DNA of 64,000 bases. Origin: Propionibacteriaceae bacterium (GTDB taxonomy: Bacteria > Actinomycetota > Actinomycetes > Propionibacteriales > Propionibacteriaceae). Numbering within the stretch: the stretch's first letter is position 1; every line of letters starts with the position of its first letter. Below the pieces are notes generated by a model. The model was given only the letters and a program-made list of their open reading frames with translations. It searched no databases and had not been told where the DNA came from. The stretch covers positions 1 through 64,000 of the forward strand of contig JAFKJK010000010.1 of the NCBI GenBank assembly GCA_017306015.1. The letters are read 5' to 3'. The position numbers were made by a program, and so were the translations under genes. Positions 29,110-37,202 of the stretch are shown one piece after another.

Positions 29110-29840
29110 CCGACCCGCTGTTCCTGGCTCCGCTGGAGACACCCGAGGTCGACGCCGAGGTGACCCTCGCCGGCGAGGAGGGCCACCACGCGGCGCAGGT
29201 GCGCCGGATCAAGGCCGGCGAGACGATCTGGATCAGCGACGGCAACGGCACCGGTGTCCGGGGCCCGGTGGTCCGGGTCGAGCGGGGCGAGGTCACCGTC
29301 CGCGTCGACGAGATCGTGCACGAGCCCGAGCGTCCGGTTCGCTACGTCGCCGTCCAGGCGCTGCCGAAGGGCGACCGCGCCGAACTGGCTGTCGAGATGC
29401 TCACCGAACTGGGTGTCGACGAGATCGTCCCCTGGCAGGCCGAGCGGTCGATCGTCCGCTGGACGCCGGACCGGGTCGAGCGCGGCCTCACCCGCTGGCG
29501 GGTGACGGCCCGGGAGGCCGCCAAGCAGTGCCGGCGCTTCCGGGTGCCGACGGTCTCGATGCCGATGACCACGGCCGAACTGGCCCTGCGGATCGGCCAG
29601 ACCGCGCTGACGGTGGTCTGCCACGAGAGCGCGACCGAACACCTCGCGTCCCTGGTGCCACCGGCGAGCGGTGAGGCGATGTTCATCATCGGTCCCGAGG
29701 GTGGGCTGACGGACGCGGAACTGGACACGTTCACGACCGCCGGCGGCCGTCCCGTCCTGATCGCGGACGCGGTGTTGCGCACCTCCACCGCCGGTGTCGT
29801 CGCCCTCGCCCAGCTGCAGGCGCTGGCCGCGCGTGGCTGA
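29106..29840 (+). CDS. rsmE: 16S rRNA (uracil-1498-N3)-methyltransferase RsmE
   Basis: 244 residues from the GTG at 29106, overlapping dnaJ by four bases. The N-terminal PUA-like domain ([17 protein letters not shown]) and the C-terminal SPOUT knot ([14 protein letters not shown], then [15 protein letters not shown]) are the family signatures. It methylates U1498 of 16S rRNA using S-adenosylmethionine. hrcA-dnaJ-rsmE is a conserved actinobacterial order. Confidence 0.95.
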   Translation: MTDPLFLAPLETPEVDAEVTLAGEEGHHAAQVRRIKAGETIWISDGNGTGVRGPVVRVERGEVTVRVDEIVHEPERPVRYVAVQALPKGDRAELAVEMLTELGVDEIVPWQAERSIVRWTPDRVERGLTRWRVTAREAAKQCRRFRVPTVSMPMTTAELALRIGQTALTVVCHESATEHLASLVPPASGEAMFIIGPEGGLTDAELDTFTTAGGRPVLIADAVLRTSTAGVVALAQLQALAARG

Positions 29841-31098
29841 CGGCTTCGCCTTCGAGGTCGGCGCCCGGCTGGACGGAGCGCTGGGTCGCACCGGAGTGAT
29901 CCACACCCCGCACGGCGACATCCGGACGCCGGCCTTCGTGGCCGTCGGCACCAAGGCGACGGTGAAGTCGGTCCTGCCGGAGTCCGTGGCCGAATTGGGC
30001 GCGCAGGCCGTGCTGGCGAACGCCTACCACCTGTACCTGCAGCCCGGCTCGGACATCGTGGACGCGGCCGGCGGCCTGGGCGCCTTCATGAATTGGCCGG
30101 GCCCCACGTTCACCGACTCCGGGGGCTTCCAGGTGATGAGCCTCGGTGCGGGGTTCAAGAAGGTGCTGGCGATGGATACCGCCGGGCTCGCCGACGATGA
30201 CGTGATCGCGCCCGGCAAGGAACGACTCGCGCACGTCGACGACGACGGGGTCACCTTCCGCTCCCACCTGAACGGCGACCTGCTGCGGTTCACGCCCGAG
30301 GTCTCGATGCGGATCCAGCACGAACTGGGCGCCGACATCATGTTCGCCTTCGACGAACTGACCACGCTGATGAACACCCGCGGCTACCAGGAGTCGTCCG
30401 TCGAGCGGACGCACGCGTGGGCGCAGCGCTGCCTCGCCGAGCATGCGCGGCTCACCGCCGAGCGGGTGGGCAAGCCGTACCAGGCGCTGTTCGGCGTGGT
30501 CCAGGGCGCCCAGTACGAGGACCTGCGGCGGCAGGCGTCCCGCGGGTTGGCGTCCCTCGAGGTCGCCGGCCGGGGCTTCGACGGCTACGGCATCGGCGGA
30601 GCGCTGGAGAAGGAGAACCTCGGCACCATCGTAGGCTGGGTGAGTTCCGAACTGCCCGAGGACAAGCCCCGGCACCTGCTCGGCATCTCCGAGCCGGACG
30701 ACTTCTTCGCAGCGATCGAGGCCGGAGCCGACACGTTCGACTGCGTGATGCCGTCCCGGGTCGCCCGCAACGCCGCCATCTACACGGCGTCCGGCCGCTA
30801 CAACGTCAACACCGCGGCCAGCCGGCGCGACTTCCGTCCGCTCGAGGAGGGTTGCGACTGCTACACCTGTGCGCACTACACCCGGGCCTACCTGCACCAC
30901 CTGTTCAAGGCCAAGGAGATGCTCGCCGCGACGCTGGCGACCATCCACAACGAGCGGTTCACCGTCCGCCTCGTCGACGACATCCGGGCCAGCATCGAGG
31001 CCGGCCGTTTCGCCGAGTTCCGGACGGAGTTCCTGGGACGCTACATCGCCGGACGCCGGCAGGGCGGGGGGCTCGGGCCGGCAGAAGGTTCGTGCTAG
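29833..31098 (+). CDS. tgt: tRNA-guanine transglycosylase
   Basis: 421 residues from the GTG at 29833, overlapping rsmE by eight bases; the GTG at 29794 is an in-frame alternative but adds low-quality sequence. Motifs: TDSGGFQVMSL with a catalytic Asp, FDELTT, the GGALEKE substrate-pocket loop, and the zinc site C-D-C-Y-T-C with HTRAYLHH-like His downstream. It exchanges guanine for a queuosine precursor at position 34 of GUN-anticodon tRNAs. A transporter of the queuosine-precursor type is encoded 380 bases downstream on the other strand, which supports salvage of queuine or preQ bases. Confidence 0.96.
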   Translation: MADGFAFEVGARLDGALGRTGVIHTPHGDIRTPAFVAVGTKATVKSVLPESVAELGAQAVLANAYHLYLQPGSDIVDAAGGLGAFMNWPGPTFTDSGGFQVMSLGAGFKKVLAMDTAGLADDDVIAPGKERLAHVDDDGVTFRSHLNGDLLRFTPEVSMRIQHELGADIMFAFDELTTLMNTRGYQESSVERTHAWAQRCLAEHARLTAERVGKPYQALFGVVQGAQYEDLRRQASRGLASLEVAGRGFDGYGIGGALEKENLGTIVGWVSSELPEDKPRHLLGISEPDDFFAAIEAGADTFDCVMPSRVARNAAIYTASGRYNVNTAASRRDFRPLEEGCDCYTCAHYTRAYLHHLFKAKEMLAATLATIHNERFTVRLVDDIRASIEAGRFAEFRTEFLGRYIAGRRQGGGLGPAEGSC

Positions 31099-31253
31099 CT
31101 GATGGTCGTTCTGGCGGGGGAGTGCCGGACGGGGTCGCGTTGGTGCTAGCTGGTGGTGGTTCTCAGAACGCAGACCGATGCCACAACCACCATGGTCTAG
31201 CACGACTGCCGCGATGCCCCTCCGAAGCCCCTGACAACGACCACGATCTAGCA
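31093..31253. repeat. Nested inverted repeats with TGCTAG ends, after tgt
   Basis: Outer pair: TGCTAGCTGATGGTCGTT (31093-31110) against AACGACCACGATCTAGCA (31236-31253). Inner pair: GTGCTAGCTGGTGGTGGTT (31143 on) against AACCACCATGGTCTAGCAC (31185-31203). All four arms share TGCTAG...TGGTNGTT. The left outer arm includes the tgt stop codon. It may be a terminator array or a small mobile-element relic. Confidence 0.6.
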
Positions 31254-31349
31254 TCGCCCTCTGGCCGGGGCGGCGTACTGTCGAGCTCCGCTCTATTGTG
31301 AGCCGACAGCTGATTCGGCTCGGTGTCCGAGGAGGCGGAGGTGGACGGC

Positions 31350-31493
31350 GTGAGCTGGTGGACGAAGCTGTTCGGTGGTGGCAGGCGAGCTCCGCTGACG
31401 CCCGAGGGGGAAGCGCGGCTGGCCGCGGAGGCGCGGCTCGACGAGCAGCGCCGGAAGGTGATCGAGGACTACCGCAGTCACGGCAAGTACTGA
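31350..31493 (+). CDS. Small conserved-looking protein, unknown function
   Basis: 47 residues from the GTG at 31350, with GGAGG eight bases upstream; a GTG at 31323 is an in-frame alternative. Sequence MSWWTKLFGGGRRAPLTPEG then a charged helix EARLAAEARLDEQRRKVIED ending YRSHGKY. The amphipathic start and the charged helix look like a genuine small protein. Its last 16 bases overlap the convergent transporter gene. Confidence 0.5.
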   Translation: MSWWTKLFGGGRRAPLTPEGEARLAAEARLDEQRRKVIEDYRSHGKY

Positions 31494-32197
31494 GTTGAGG
31501 ATTCGCGGCGCTTGACCCAGGCGATCACCCGGTAGGTGACGGGCAGCATCACCGTCTCGACGCCGACCTTGTAGACCCAGCCGACGACGGTGTAGTTGAT
31601 CAGCGCCGGCCAGGGGATCGACTCCCCGCCGAACACGTTGCCCAGCGGCCCGAAGGCGATCAGGCAGAAGACCACGGTGTCGGCGAACTCACCCACGACG
31701 GTCGATCCGAGCAGCCGCACCCACAGGTGGTCGGTGCCCCAGCGCTGCTTGATCTTCACCAGCACGTACGCGTTGAGCAGCTGGCCGGCCAGGTAGCCGA
31801 GCAGGCTCGCCACCACGATCCGCGGGACGAAGCCGAGGACGGCGTGCCAGGCGTCCTGGTTCGGCCAGTCGGCCGCCGGCGGCGCCGCGTCCACCACGAG
31901 GAAGGTCAACGACATCAGGGCGGCCAGCACGAAACCGGTGATGATCGCCCGGTTCGCCCGGCGCAGCCCGTACACCTCGGCCAGGACGTCGCCGAGGATG
32001 TAGGTCAGCGGGAACAGGATCGCCCCGCCGTCGGTGATGATCGGCAGCAACTGCACGCCGGCCACGTCCACCCGGGGGCCGAAGGCGATCAGCTTGGTGG
32101 CGCCGATGTTCGAGATCAGCAGCATCCCGACGAAAGCCGCCAGCACCAGGTCGTAGCTACCCCTGTGGGACTCGACGGCGGACGTGGGTGCGGACAC
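31478..32197 (-). CDS. VUT-family transporter, probable queuosine-precursor importer (YhhQ/QPTR type)
   Basis: 239 residues from the GTG at 32197. Six or seven hydrophobic helices with the family pattern LLISNIGATKLIAFGP, ITDGGAILFPLTYILGDVLAEVYG (DxxxE), VVGEFADTVVF and NYTVVGWVYKVGVETVMLPV. YhhQ relatives import preQ0/preQ1. The neighbourhood with tgt supports that role here, but other members of the fold transport vitamins. Confidence 0.85.
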   Translation of the reverse strand: MSAPTSAVESHRGSYDLVLAAFVGMLLISNIGATKLIAFGPRVDVAGVQLLPIITDGGAILFPLTYILGDVLAEVYGLRRANRAIITGFVLAALMSLTFLVVDAAPPAADWPNQDAWHAVLGFVPRIVVASLLGYLAGQLLNAYVLVKIKQRWGTDHLWVRLLGSTVVGEFADTVVFCLIAFGPLGNVFGGESIPWPALINYTVVGWVYKVGVETVMLPVTYRVIAWVKRRESSTQYLP

Positions 32198-32208
32198 GAG
32201 AGCGCATC

Positions 32209-32802
32209 CTAACCGAGTCGATGGCTGTCCAGCAGACCCAGCTGGTAGTGCACTGCGCTGTCGGTCCGCTCGACATCCCCGCTTGCCAGGAGGTCGAGCA
32301 GGGCTCCGCGCAGGATCGCCAGCGTGAGGGTGCGTTGGGCGGTGCCGGTGGCCGTGTCGCGTTCGTCCGCGCGCTGGCAGCCGGCCAGTACGTCGAGCCA
32401 GTCCGTGACGGTCGCGGTGGCGAAGCCGGCCCACGCCCCGTCCGGCTCGATCAGCGACCGGGCGTAGGCCTCCGTCCACAATCTCAGCAGCGCACGGTGG
32501 TCGTCGGCCCGCAGCCACGCCCAGATCTCGCCGGCCGCCGTGGTCAGCCCGGCCGAGTGCTCGCCGTCCGTCCGGATGCGGGCCAGCAGCGCCAGCTCGT
32601 CCGCCCTCGCCCGCTCCAGCAGCGCCCGGACCAGCCCGTCCTTGTTCCCGAAGAGGAACATCAGCACCCGCGGGCTGCTCCCCACGGCGGCGGCCAGTGG
32701 ACGCAGCGACAGGTCGGTCAGGCCCTGGTTCAGGACGTACCGATAGGCCGCCTCGAGTAGCTCGACTCTTCTCGCGGACGGCCGTGCGGGATTCGCTGCC
32801 AT
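32209..32802 (-). CDS. TetR/AcrR-family transcriptional regulator
   Basis: 197 residues from the ATG at 32802. An N-terminal TetR helix-turn-helix (RRVELLEAAYRYVLNQGLTD, SLRPLAAAVGSSPRVLMFLF) is followed by an all-helical ligand domain. It is divergent from the GNAT gene across 61 bases that contain a TACTGA-N10-TCAGTA repeat, so it likely controls itself and that gene. Inducer unknown. Confidence 0.9.
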   Translation of the reverse strand: MAANPARPSARRVELLEAAYRYVLNQGLTDLSLRPLAAAVGSSPRVLMFLFGNKDGLVRALLERARADELALLARIRTDGEHSAGLTTAAGEIWAWLRADDHRALLRLWTEAYARSLIEPDGAWAGFATATVTDWLDVLAGCQRADERDTATGTAQRTLTLAILRGALLDLLASGDVERTDSAVHYQLGLLDSHRLG

Positions 32803-32818
32803 GCGAGCTAGCCTAAGA

Positions 32819-32840
32819 TACTGAAACAGTCGTGTCAGTA
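32819..32840. promoter_or_regulatory. Candidate TetR operator
   Basis: TACTGA (32819-32824) and TCAGTA (32835-32840) form an inverted repeat of 22 bases, central in the divergent region and 16 bases from the regulator start. Size and position are typical of TetR-family operators. Confidence 0.55.
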
Positions 32841-32863
32841 GATGATGGATGGGAGGACGCACG

Positions 32864-33373
32864 ATGGCTGACGCAGGCCCGCAGCGAGAGATCCGCATTC
32901 GCCCGGCGGGCCGGCCCGGTGATCTCGGCTGGGTGCTAATGGTCCATGGCGAGGTCTACGACAGCGAGTTCGGCTGGAACCACGAGTTCGAGGCACTCGT
33001 CGCCCGGATCGTCGCCGACTTCGCCGGGAGCCATGACCCTGCCCGCGAAGCAGGGTGGATCGCCGAGGTGGACGGGAAGCGCGTCGGCTGCGTCTTCCTG
33101 GTGGACGCCGGCAAGCCGGCTGTCGCCAAGCTGCGGATCCTGCTCGTCACTCCTGAGGGGCGCGGGTTCGGCATCGGGAGCCTGCTGGTCGACGAGTGCC
33201 TGCGATTCGCGCGCTCCGCCGGCTATGCCGAGGTGGTCCTGTGGACCAACGATGTGCTCGCCTCGGCGCGGCGCATCTACCAGAGTGTCGGCTTCACGCT
33301 CGTCGACGAGAAGCGCCACCACAGCTTCGGCAAGGAGCTGGTCGGCCAGGACTGGACGCTCCGACTCCGGTGA
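32864..33373 (+). CDS. GNAT-family N-acetyltransferase
   Basis: 169 residues from the ATG at 32864, with GGGAGG eight bases upstream. The acetyl-CoA motif is LRILLVTPEGRGFGIGSLLV, followed by EVVLWTNDVLASARRIYQSVGF, the normal motif B. It resembles GNAT proteins often fused to or paired with MarR/TetR regulators. The acceptor is unknown; antibiotic or small-amine acetylation is possible given the regulator pair. Confidence 0.9.
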   Translation: MADAGPQREIRIRPAGRPGDLGWVLMVHGEVYDSEFGWNHEFEALVARIVADFAGSHDPAREAGWIAEVDGKRVGCVFLVDAGKPAVAKLRILLVTPEGRGFGIGSLLVDECLRFARSAGYAEVVLWTNDVLASARRIYQSVGFTLVDEKRHHSFGKELVGQDWTLRLR

Positions 33374-33515
33374 CGCGCGGTGACCGGCTCACCCGATAAC
33401 CCTTGTCGTTCGGCCAGTCGCACGTTCGACACAGCGGGGCGTCGGCACCAGGCCATCGCAGGTGTGTGCGTGCGTTGCCTGCCCGCCCGTGCGGCGGACG
33501 TGGCAGGCTAGGGAC

Positions 33516-33950
33516 ATGAGCGACTACGACGAAGCCGTCCCGGACGAGCAGGAGCAACTCGACCAGCTGCAGCCCGAACAGACCCTGGTCGATCGCGGCG
33601 TCGACGACGTCCTCGACGAGGGCTACACCACGCCCGAGAACTGGTCGCCCGCGCAGGGCTACGGCAACACGGCCGAGGAGATGCGGAAGGGCGAGACGCT
33701 CGACATGCGGGTGACCCAGGAACAGCCGGAGCCGGTCAAGGACGAGACTCCGTGGAACCCGGATCCGTCCGAGGAACGCGAGGTCGGCCACCAGCGCGCC
33801 GGCCGTCTGGTGGACGCCAACGACGGCTACCCCGGCGAGGACACCGAGAAGGAGAGCATCGGCCACGATGTCGGCATCGACGGTGGGGCGGCCAGCGCGG
33901 AGGAAGCTGCGATGCACATCATCGACGACTTCGACGATGACGATGACTAG
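33516..33950 (+). CDS. DUF5709 family protein
   Basis: 144 residues from the ATG at 33516; a TAGGCTAGGG sequence a few bases upstream suggests a nearly leaderless message. Very acidic throughout, with LDRGVDDVLDEGYTTPENWS-like and QRAGRLVDANDG segments typical of this actinobacterial family, ending in a run of Asp. Probably cytosolic and partly disordered. No function is known to me. Confidence 0.8.
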   Translation: MSDYDEAVPDEQEQLDQLQPEQTLVDRGVDDVLDEGYTTPENWSPAQGYGNTAEEMRKGETLDMRVTQEQPEPVKDETPWNPDPSEEREVGHQRAGRLVDANDGYPGEDTEKESIGHDVGIDGGAASAEEAAMHIIDDFDDDDD

Positions 33951-33956
33951 CCCGCG

Positions 33957-34934
33957 GTGAACGCGCTCGACAGCATCCTCTATCCGCCGATCGAGCCGTA
34001 CGCCACCGGCACGCTCGACGTCGGCGACGGCCAGCAGCTGTACTGGGAGGAGTGCGGCAACCCGGACGGCAAGCCCGCGGTCTTCCTCCACGGCGGTCCC
34101 GGCGGCGGGATCGTCCCCGACTACCGGCGTTACTTCGACCCGTCCGCCTACCGGGTGGTGCTGTTCGACCAGCGCGGCTGCGGACGCAGCACCCCGCACG
34201 CCTCCACACCGGACGCCGATCTCGGCACCAACACGACCTGGCACCTGGTCGCCGACATCGAGAAACTCCGCGTCGACCGCGGCATCGAGGCATGGCTGGT
34301 CTTCGGCGGCTCCTGGGGGAGCTCGCTGGCGCTGGCGTACGCCGAAGCTCACCCCGACCGGGTCACCGAACTGGTGCTGCGCGGCATCTTCACGCTGCGC
34401 CGCAGCGAACTCGACTGGTACTACAACGGGGGAGCGGGCAACATCGTCCCGGAGTGGTGGCGGCGGTTCGAGTCCGTGCTGCCGCAGGGTTTCACCGGCG
34501 ACCGGATCGCCAGGTTCAACGAGCTGCTGTTCGACCCGGACCCGGCCGTCCACCTCCCCGCCGGCCTGGCATGGACGACCTGGGAGGCGGCGACGTCCCA
34601 CCTGGAGTTCTCAGCCGAGCACGTGGAGGAGTTCTCCGACCCGGCCTTCGCGCTCGCGTTCGCCCGGATCGAGAACCACTACTTCGTCAACGGCGGCTGG
34701 TTCGCCGAGGGCCAGCTGCTGGCCGAAGCCGACCGGATCCGGCACATCCCCGGCGTGATCGTGCAGGGACGCTACGACCTGCCCTGCCCGGTCACGACGG
34801 CGGACGCGCTGCACCGGGCCTGGCCGGAAGCCGACTACCACGTCGTCCTTGCCGGGCATGCCGCCAGCGAGCCGGCGATCGCTGCGGAGCTGGTCGCGGC
34901 CACCGACCGGTTCGCTGTCGGTGCCGCTGGGTAG
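33957..34934 (+). CDS. pip: Prolyl aminopeptidase
   Basis: 325 residues from the GTG at 33957, six bases after the DUF5709 stop. An alpha/beta hydrolase with HGGPGGGIVPDYRRYFDP (oxyanion), DQRGCGRS, the nucleophile elbow GGSWGSSLALAYAEAHP, a cap domain and the late LAGHAASEP His. This matches prolyl aminopeptidase (iminopeptidase, family S33), which removes N-terminal proline. Normal length. Confidence 0.93.
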   Translation: MNALDSILYPPIEPYATGTLDVGDGQQLYWEECGNPDGKPAVFLHGGPGGGIVPDYRRYFDPSAYRVVLFDQRGCGRSTPHASTPDADLGTNTTWHLVADIEKLRVDRGIEAWLVFGGSWGSSLALAYAEAHPDRVTELVLRGIFTLRRSELDWYYNGGAGNIVPEWWRRFESVLPQGFTGDRIARFNELLFDPDPAVHLPAGLAWTTWEAATSHLEFSAEHVEEFSDPAFALAFARIENHYFVNGGWFAEGQLLAEADRIRHIPGVIVQGRYDLPCPVTTADALHRAWPEADYHVVLAGHAASEPAIAAELVAATDRFAVGAAG

Positions 34935-35004
34935 GATGCTCTCCTGAGCTTCAGCAGGCGATTCGCCTGATCTACCAGGAGGAACACTGAGTCAACCAGA
35001 CAGC

Positions 35005-35991
35005 GTGGTCCCACAGAGCGCGGACGCCGAGCGTCGAGTCGCGATCCCGGCGTCGATCAACATGGTCGCCGTGCTCGGGCCCAGGGACGAATACCTGCAC
35101 ATCCTCGAGAAGGGGCTGGACGCGGACATCCACGTCCGCGGCAACGAGATCACCTTCACCGGCACCCCACAGGACGTGGTGGCGGCCGCCGAAGTGCTCA
35201 CCGAGCTGATCACGATCGTGCGCACCGGCCAGGGGCTCAGCCCCGACACCGTGGAGCGGGTGCTCGGAATGGCCGAGACCGAGGTGAGCGCCGCTGAGGT
35301 GCTGACCCAGAACATCCTGTCGACCCGCGGGAAGACGATCCGTCCCAAGACGCTCAACCAGAAGCGGTACGTGGACGCCATCGACGCCCACACCGTGATC
35401 TTCGGCATCGGTCCCGCAGGCACCGGCAAGACCTACCTCGCGGTGGCGAAGGCCGTCCAGGCGCTGCAGGCCAAGCAGGTGAACCGGATCATCCTGACCC
35501 GGCCGGCGATCGAGGCCGGGGAGCGGCTCGGCTTCCTGCCCGGCACGCTCAGCGACAAGATCGATCCGTACCTGCGTCCGCTGTACGACGCGCTGCACGA
35601 CATGATCGACCCGGACTCGGTGCCGAAGCTGCTCACGTCCGGGACGATCGAGGTGGCGCCGCTGGCGTACATGCGTGGGCGCTCGCTCAACGATGCCTTC
35701 ATCATCCTGGACGAGGCGCAGAACACCTCGGCGGAGCAGATGAAGATGTTCCTCACCCGGCTGGGCTTCGGCTCCAAGATGGTGGTCACCGGGGACGTCA
35801 CCCAGATCGACCTGCCGTCCGGTTCGGTCAGCGGCCTGCGCATGGTCGAGGACGTCCTGGACGGCGTCACCGACATCGCTTTCTGCCGGCTGACCAGCCA
35901 CGACGTGGTCCGGCACCGCCTGGTCGGCCGGATCGTCGCCGCGTACGACCGCTACGAGGCCCACGCACCCAAGCCGAGGACGAGCAGATGA
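35005..35991 (+). CDS. phoH: PhoH family ATPase (PhoH-like)
   Basis: 328 residues from the GTG at 35005. However AGGAGG (34977-34982) is 22 bases away and is correctly spaced for an in-frame CTG at 34987, giving six more residues; a CTG start is plausible. A small N-terminal domain precedes the P-loop GPAGTGKTYLAVAKAVQAL and Walker B FIILDEAQNTS. Upstream are a TAGGAT -10-like box (34932-34937) and a CAGGCG-ATT-CGCCTG hairpin. PhoH-like ATPases next to ybeY are linked to RNA processing. Overlaps ybeY by four bases. Confidence 0.94.
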   Translation: MVPQSADAERRVAIPASINMVAVLGPRDEYLHILEKGLDADIHVRGNEITFTGTPQDVVAAAEVLTELITIVRTGQGLSPDTVERVLGMAETEVSAAEVLTQNILSTRGKTIRPKTLNQKRYVDAIDAHTVIFGIGPAGTGKTYLAVAKAVQALQAKQVNRIILTRPAIEAGERLGFLPGTLSDKIDPYLRPLYDALHDMIDPDSVPKLLTSGTIEVAPLAYMRGRSLNDAFIILDEAQNTSAEQMKMFLTRLGFGSKMVVTGDVTQIDLPSGSVSGLRMVEDVLDGVTDIAFCRLTSHDVVRHRLVGRIVAAYDRYEAHAPKPRTSR

Positions 35992-36440
35992 TCGACGTCA
36001 ACAACGAGTCCGGTGTGAATGTGGACACCGAGCGACTCGTCCAGCTGGCCACGTTCGCGCTCGACGCGCTGCGGATCCACCCGCAGGCCGAGCTGTCGAT
36101 CCTGCTGGTCGATGCCGACACGATGAGCGCCTACCACGAGAAATTCATGGGTGAGCCCGGCCCCACCGACGTGCTCAGCTTCCCGATGGACGAACTCCGC
36201 GCGCCCGACGAGGACGAGGAGCCGCCGGTCGGCCTGCTCGGCGACATCGTGCTGTGCCCCGAGGTCACGTCCGCCCAGGCGTCCGAGAACAGCCGGACGG
36301 CGGAGGCGGAGGCCGACTACCTGCTGGTCCACGGGCTGCTGCACCTGCTCGGCCACGACCACGCCGAGCCGGCCGAGAAGAAGGTCATGTTCGACCTCAA
36401 CGACAAGCTGATCGCCGCCTGGAACGCGTCGCGTTCCTGA
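35988..36440 (+). CDS. ybeY: Endoribonuclease YbeY, rRNA maturation factor
   Basis: 150 residues. The zinc motif HGLLHLLGHDH (H-x3-H-x5-H) and the PTDVLSFPMDE segment are diagnostic. YbeY is a metal-dependent RNase for 16S rRNA 3' processing and ribosome quality control. Start ATG overlaps the phoH stop, and the pair is near-universal in bacteria. Confidence 0.97.
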   Translation: MIDVNNESGVNVDTERLVQLATFALDALRIHPQAELSILLVDADTMSAYHEKFMGEPGPTDVLSFPMDELRAPDEDEEPPVGLLGDIVLCPEVTSAQASENSRTAEAEADYLLVHGLLHLLGHDHAEPAEKKVMFDLNDKLIAAWNASRS

Positions 36441-36455
36441 CGGCCGGGAGATCTG

Positions 36456-37163
36456 GTGCGCTTCCGCGCGGCGGGCCGCCGCACGGTGGGCCTGGCCGAC
36501 CTCGGTCCGCTCGCCCAACTGCGCGCCGGACGGCTGGGGCGGCGGATTCCGCAACTGCTGGTCGGGCTGTGGCTGTACGGCTTCGCGATGGCCATGTTCA
36601 TCCGCAGCGGCCTCGGCCTCGATCCCTGGGACGTGTTCCACTCCGGCCTGCAGCGGATGCTCGGCTGGTCGTTCGGGACGGTGGTGATCGTCGTCGGGTT
36701 CGCCGTCCTGCTGCTGTGGATCCCGCTGCGGCAGTGGCCCGGTCTCGGCACCGTCGCGAACGCCGTGGTGATCGGGATCGCCACCGATGCCACTCTGGCC
36801 ATCATCCCGCCGGCGACGAACTGGCCGGCAGCGTGGGCGCTGCTGATCGGCGGCCTGGTCGTGAACGGCCTTGCCGGCGGCCTGTACATCGGCTCCCAGC
36901 TCGGCCCCGGCCCGCGCGACGGCCTGATGACGGGCCTCACCCGGCGCACCGGGTGGTCGCTGCGGGTCGTCCGCACCGGGCTGGAGCTGTCGGTGCTGGC
37001 GATCGGCTGGCTGCTCGGCGGCGCGGTCGGCATCGGGACGGTGGCGTACGCGTTGGCGATCGGCCCGCTGGTGCAGTTCTTCCTGCCGCTGGTCACCGTC
37101 AGCCTGGACGTGCCCGACCGGGACGCGCCCGGCGACGACGTCCTGACGGCCGAGGGTCACTAA
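36456..37163 (+). CDS. YczE/YitT-like integral membrane protein
   Basis: 235 residues from the GTG at 36456, 15 bases after ybeY. After ~30 basic residues come five or six helices with the family features QLLVGLWLYGFAMAMFIRSG, GLDPWDVFHSGLQRML and QLGPGPRDGLMTGL. Homologues of YczE have no clear function; in Bacillus they are linked to lipopeptide production. It is inserted here in the ybeY-CNNM series, where it is often absent. Confidence 0.82.
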   Translation: MRFRAAGRRTVGLADLGPLAQLRAGRLGRRIPQLLVGLWLYGFAMAMFIRSGLGLDPWDVFHSGLQRMLGWSFGTVVIVVGFAVLLLWIPLRQWPGLGTVANAVVIGIATDATLAIIPPATNWPAAWALLIGGLVVNGLAGGLYIGSQLGPGPRDGLMTGLTRRTGWSLRVVRTGLELSVLAIGWLLGGAVGIGTVAYALAIGPLVQFFLPLVTVSLDVPDRDAPGDDVLTAEGH

Positions 37164-37202
37164 GATGATCCAACACCTGACCGAGCGAGGCGCGAACCGA
37201 CG

